IMG/VR virus record: IMGVR_UViG_3300047551_002696
Coordinates: 1 to 60,316 of that record
DNA: 60,316 bases
DNA from: a virus
Direction: 5' to 3' (one strand)
Below the pieces are notes generated by a model that had not been told where the DNA came from, did not search any database, and saw nothing but the letters and a program-made list of their open reading frames with translations. The position numbers and the translations under genes were made by a program. This document shows, one piece after another, positions 60,001 to 60,316 of the stretch. Numbering within the stretch: position 1 is the stretch's first letter; every line of letters begins with the position of its first letter.

Positions 60001-60316
60001 AGGGTGCTACAGGAGCACAGGGAGCAACGGGTACTCAAGGTGCAACTGGAACACAGGGAGCAACAGGAACACAGGGTGCCACAGGAACCCAAGGAGCAAC
60101 GGGTACTCAGGGTGCTACAGGTACTCAAGGAACCACAGGAACCCAAGGCGCTACAGGAGCACAGGGGGCTACAGGAACACAAGGTGCTACAGGAACCCAA
60201 GGCGCTACAGGAACTCAGGGTGCCACAGGAACCCAAGGTGCCACTGGTGCTCAAGGTGCAACAGGAGCACAAGGAACTACGGGTGCTCAAGGAACACAAG
60301 GTATTCAAGGTATTAC
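57024..60316 (+). CDS. Long tail-fibre protein with collagen-like tract (incomplete at window end)
   Basis: At least 1097 residues, open at the window edge. [20 protein letters not shown] starts it. Residues about 80-260 contain two related blocks ([33 protein letters not shown] and [33 protein letters not shown]), followed by GIST(Y)A repeats. The middle has [17 protein letters not shown] and [16 protein letters not shown] shaft units. From residue about 964 (nt 59913) to the edge, every third residue is Gly: mostly GATGTQ and GATGAQ, a collagen-like triple helix. These X and Y positions are Ala, Thr and Gln with no Pro. It has no late motif of its own directly upstream and is probably cotranscribed with the previous gene. 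Confidence 0.8.
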   Translation, partial: MAKGYLSNRQKNLKIGISSYTESNTVLEVTGKVGIGTTNASTNLDVNGGIRVRGALYDTNNQAGTANQVLVSTGSGVDWVDAAPVGAITGITIKDEGGTVGTAASINSLNFVGPNVTATASGAGATITVADYVTNAGYSTNAGIATNLKGGVAGNIPYQTAANTTSFITNGVTGQILQSNGSSAPTWVNAAPASAISGITVQEEGSTVGVANTISLLNFVGSNITATASGSGATITVANYVSNAGYSTSSGISTYATRSGIATYTPNAGFSTSSGISTYATIAGISTYAPNAGFSTNSGISTYASSAGISTYATSSGIATNATKLQTPRTFEITGDILASPISFDGSSNVSLAATIQPNSVGLGTDTFGDYVRDITGTSNQITVTGGTGEGSTPTLSIPNQFTVPQDLTVTRDVQINRNLNVNGNITIGGTSATLFTTEFKVYDPDIVLGFRTDVLGNDASTDSTANHGGVAIASTEGTPLVQLFIAGIETNPATYKKIMWFKSGTFAGLGTDAWISNYAIGIGSTQIPNGVRLAAGGMQVTDTTLSTPQLNISGVSTFTGNVSFGTSAFFGDNDQLVFGDGNDLVISHNGSNSYINDQGTGGLVIGGANTIDLMNPGATEYYARFNNNGAVELYYDNSKEFETTGYGATVYGILQSQGLNVISGVSTFNNSINIASGIITTTGSGGVGIGSYLRLKPYLNEGGEIAFDYPSGVIGYYLDVAGTTFRFSNYDSNGAYTFTTNSTEKVRITNVGSVGIGSASPTVTLDVVGTGGKVGYANTYVLLGADIGRNIEIGIGATNIATFLDFHGADLTYSDYATRLIRTGGDNSNFDVINRGTGALRIVTQDAGSIDFVTQNTFRHRIDSNGTFLVGGASSTGTSGQILQVAGINSGVYIGGNVGIGTTLPIAKLHVQGDVRVSGASTFIGLIELDSSLRDVYGNVGTAGSVLISTGIGVSWVTPFAAGLQGIQGITGAQGATGTQGATGTQGATGTQGATGAQGATGTQGATGTQGATGTQGATGTQGATGTQGATGTQGTTGTQGATGAQGATGTQGATGTQGATGTQGATGTQGATGAQGATGAQGTTGAQGTQGIQGI
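59913..60316 (+). repeat. Collagen-like Gly-X-Y coding repeats
   Basis: About 134 triplets to the window edge. The DNA is a degenerate 18-bp tandem repeat (six codons, GGTGCTACAGGAACCCAA-type) with silent variation between copies. The repeat continues beyond the window. Confidence 0.9.

Noticed and set aside
59865-60308. Cys/Ser/Leu-rich minus-strand open frame at the window end
   Set aside because: It is the reverse complement of the collagen-like 18-bp repeat, so openness follows from the repeat itself.

Overview
The window is a late-gene segment of an AT-rich contractile-tailed phage of the T4 type that infects marine cyanobacteria (Synechococcus or Prochlorococcus). The evidence is T4 core genes in cyanophage-style order (gp33, gp59, gp32, gp53, gp48, gp4, gp54, gp26), a CP12-like gene and a DUF1825-like gene (both cyanobacterial families), and many fibre genes built from GVTT/GIST repeats. 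No insertion sequence, integrase or CRISPR array is visible.

Layout. (1) 1-2110, plus strand: the end of gp33, gp59, a DUF1825-like gene and gp32. gp32 appears to have its own sigma70-type promoter and a hairpin terminator that lies inside the convergent gp53 gene. (2) 5021-2111, minus strand: gp4, an unknown protein, gp48 and gp53. (3) 5054-26898, plus strand: gp54, gp26 with an overlapping-frame gp51-like ORF, three large tape-measure/hub-like proteins (two with cell-wall-degrading domains), a gp27-like hub, a CP12-like gene, a gp5-like spike, a 1763-residue duplicated structural protein and small tail proteins. (4) 26911-28778: a non-structural island with a sigma70-type promoter, small unknown genes, tRNA-Leu(UAA), tRNA-Thr(UGU) and a Mom-like DNA-modification enzyme, closed by a terminator. 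(5) 28823-60316, plus strand: very large fibre or baseplate proteins, then many short adhesin-like genes. Among these are four glycine-rich proteins interleaved with six probable 2-oxoglutarate/Fe(II) oxygenases. The window ends inside a fibre gene with a collagen-like Gly-X-Y tract.

How it fits together. Most virion genes are preceded by a T4-type late-promoter motif (TATAAATA or CTAAATA), as expected for a phage that encodes gp33. gp32, the small-gene island and the first oxygenase instead have TTGACA-like/TATAAT-like pairs with 17-bp spacing. The main candidates for something new are: a -1 frameshift joining gp26 to gp51 just before the tape-measure genes, as in lambda G-GT; the cluster of oxygenases and glycine-rich adhesins, which could be a fibre-modifying system; and a hairpin leader found in front of both gp59 and a 68-residue gene. 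All assignments rest on reading the sequence and recalled family features. No database search was run.
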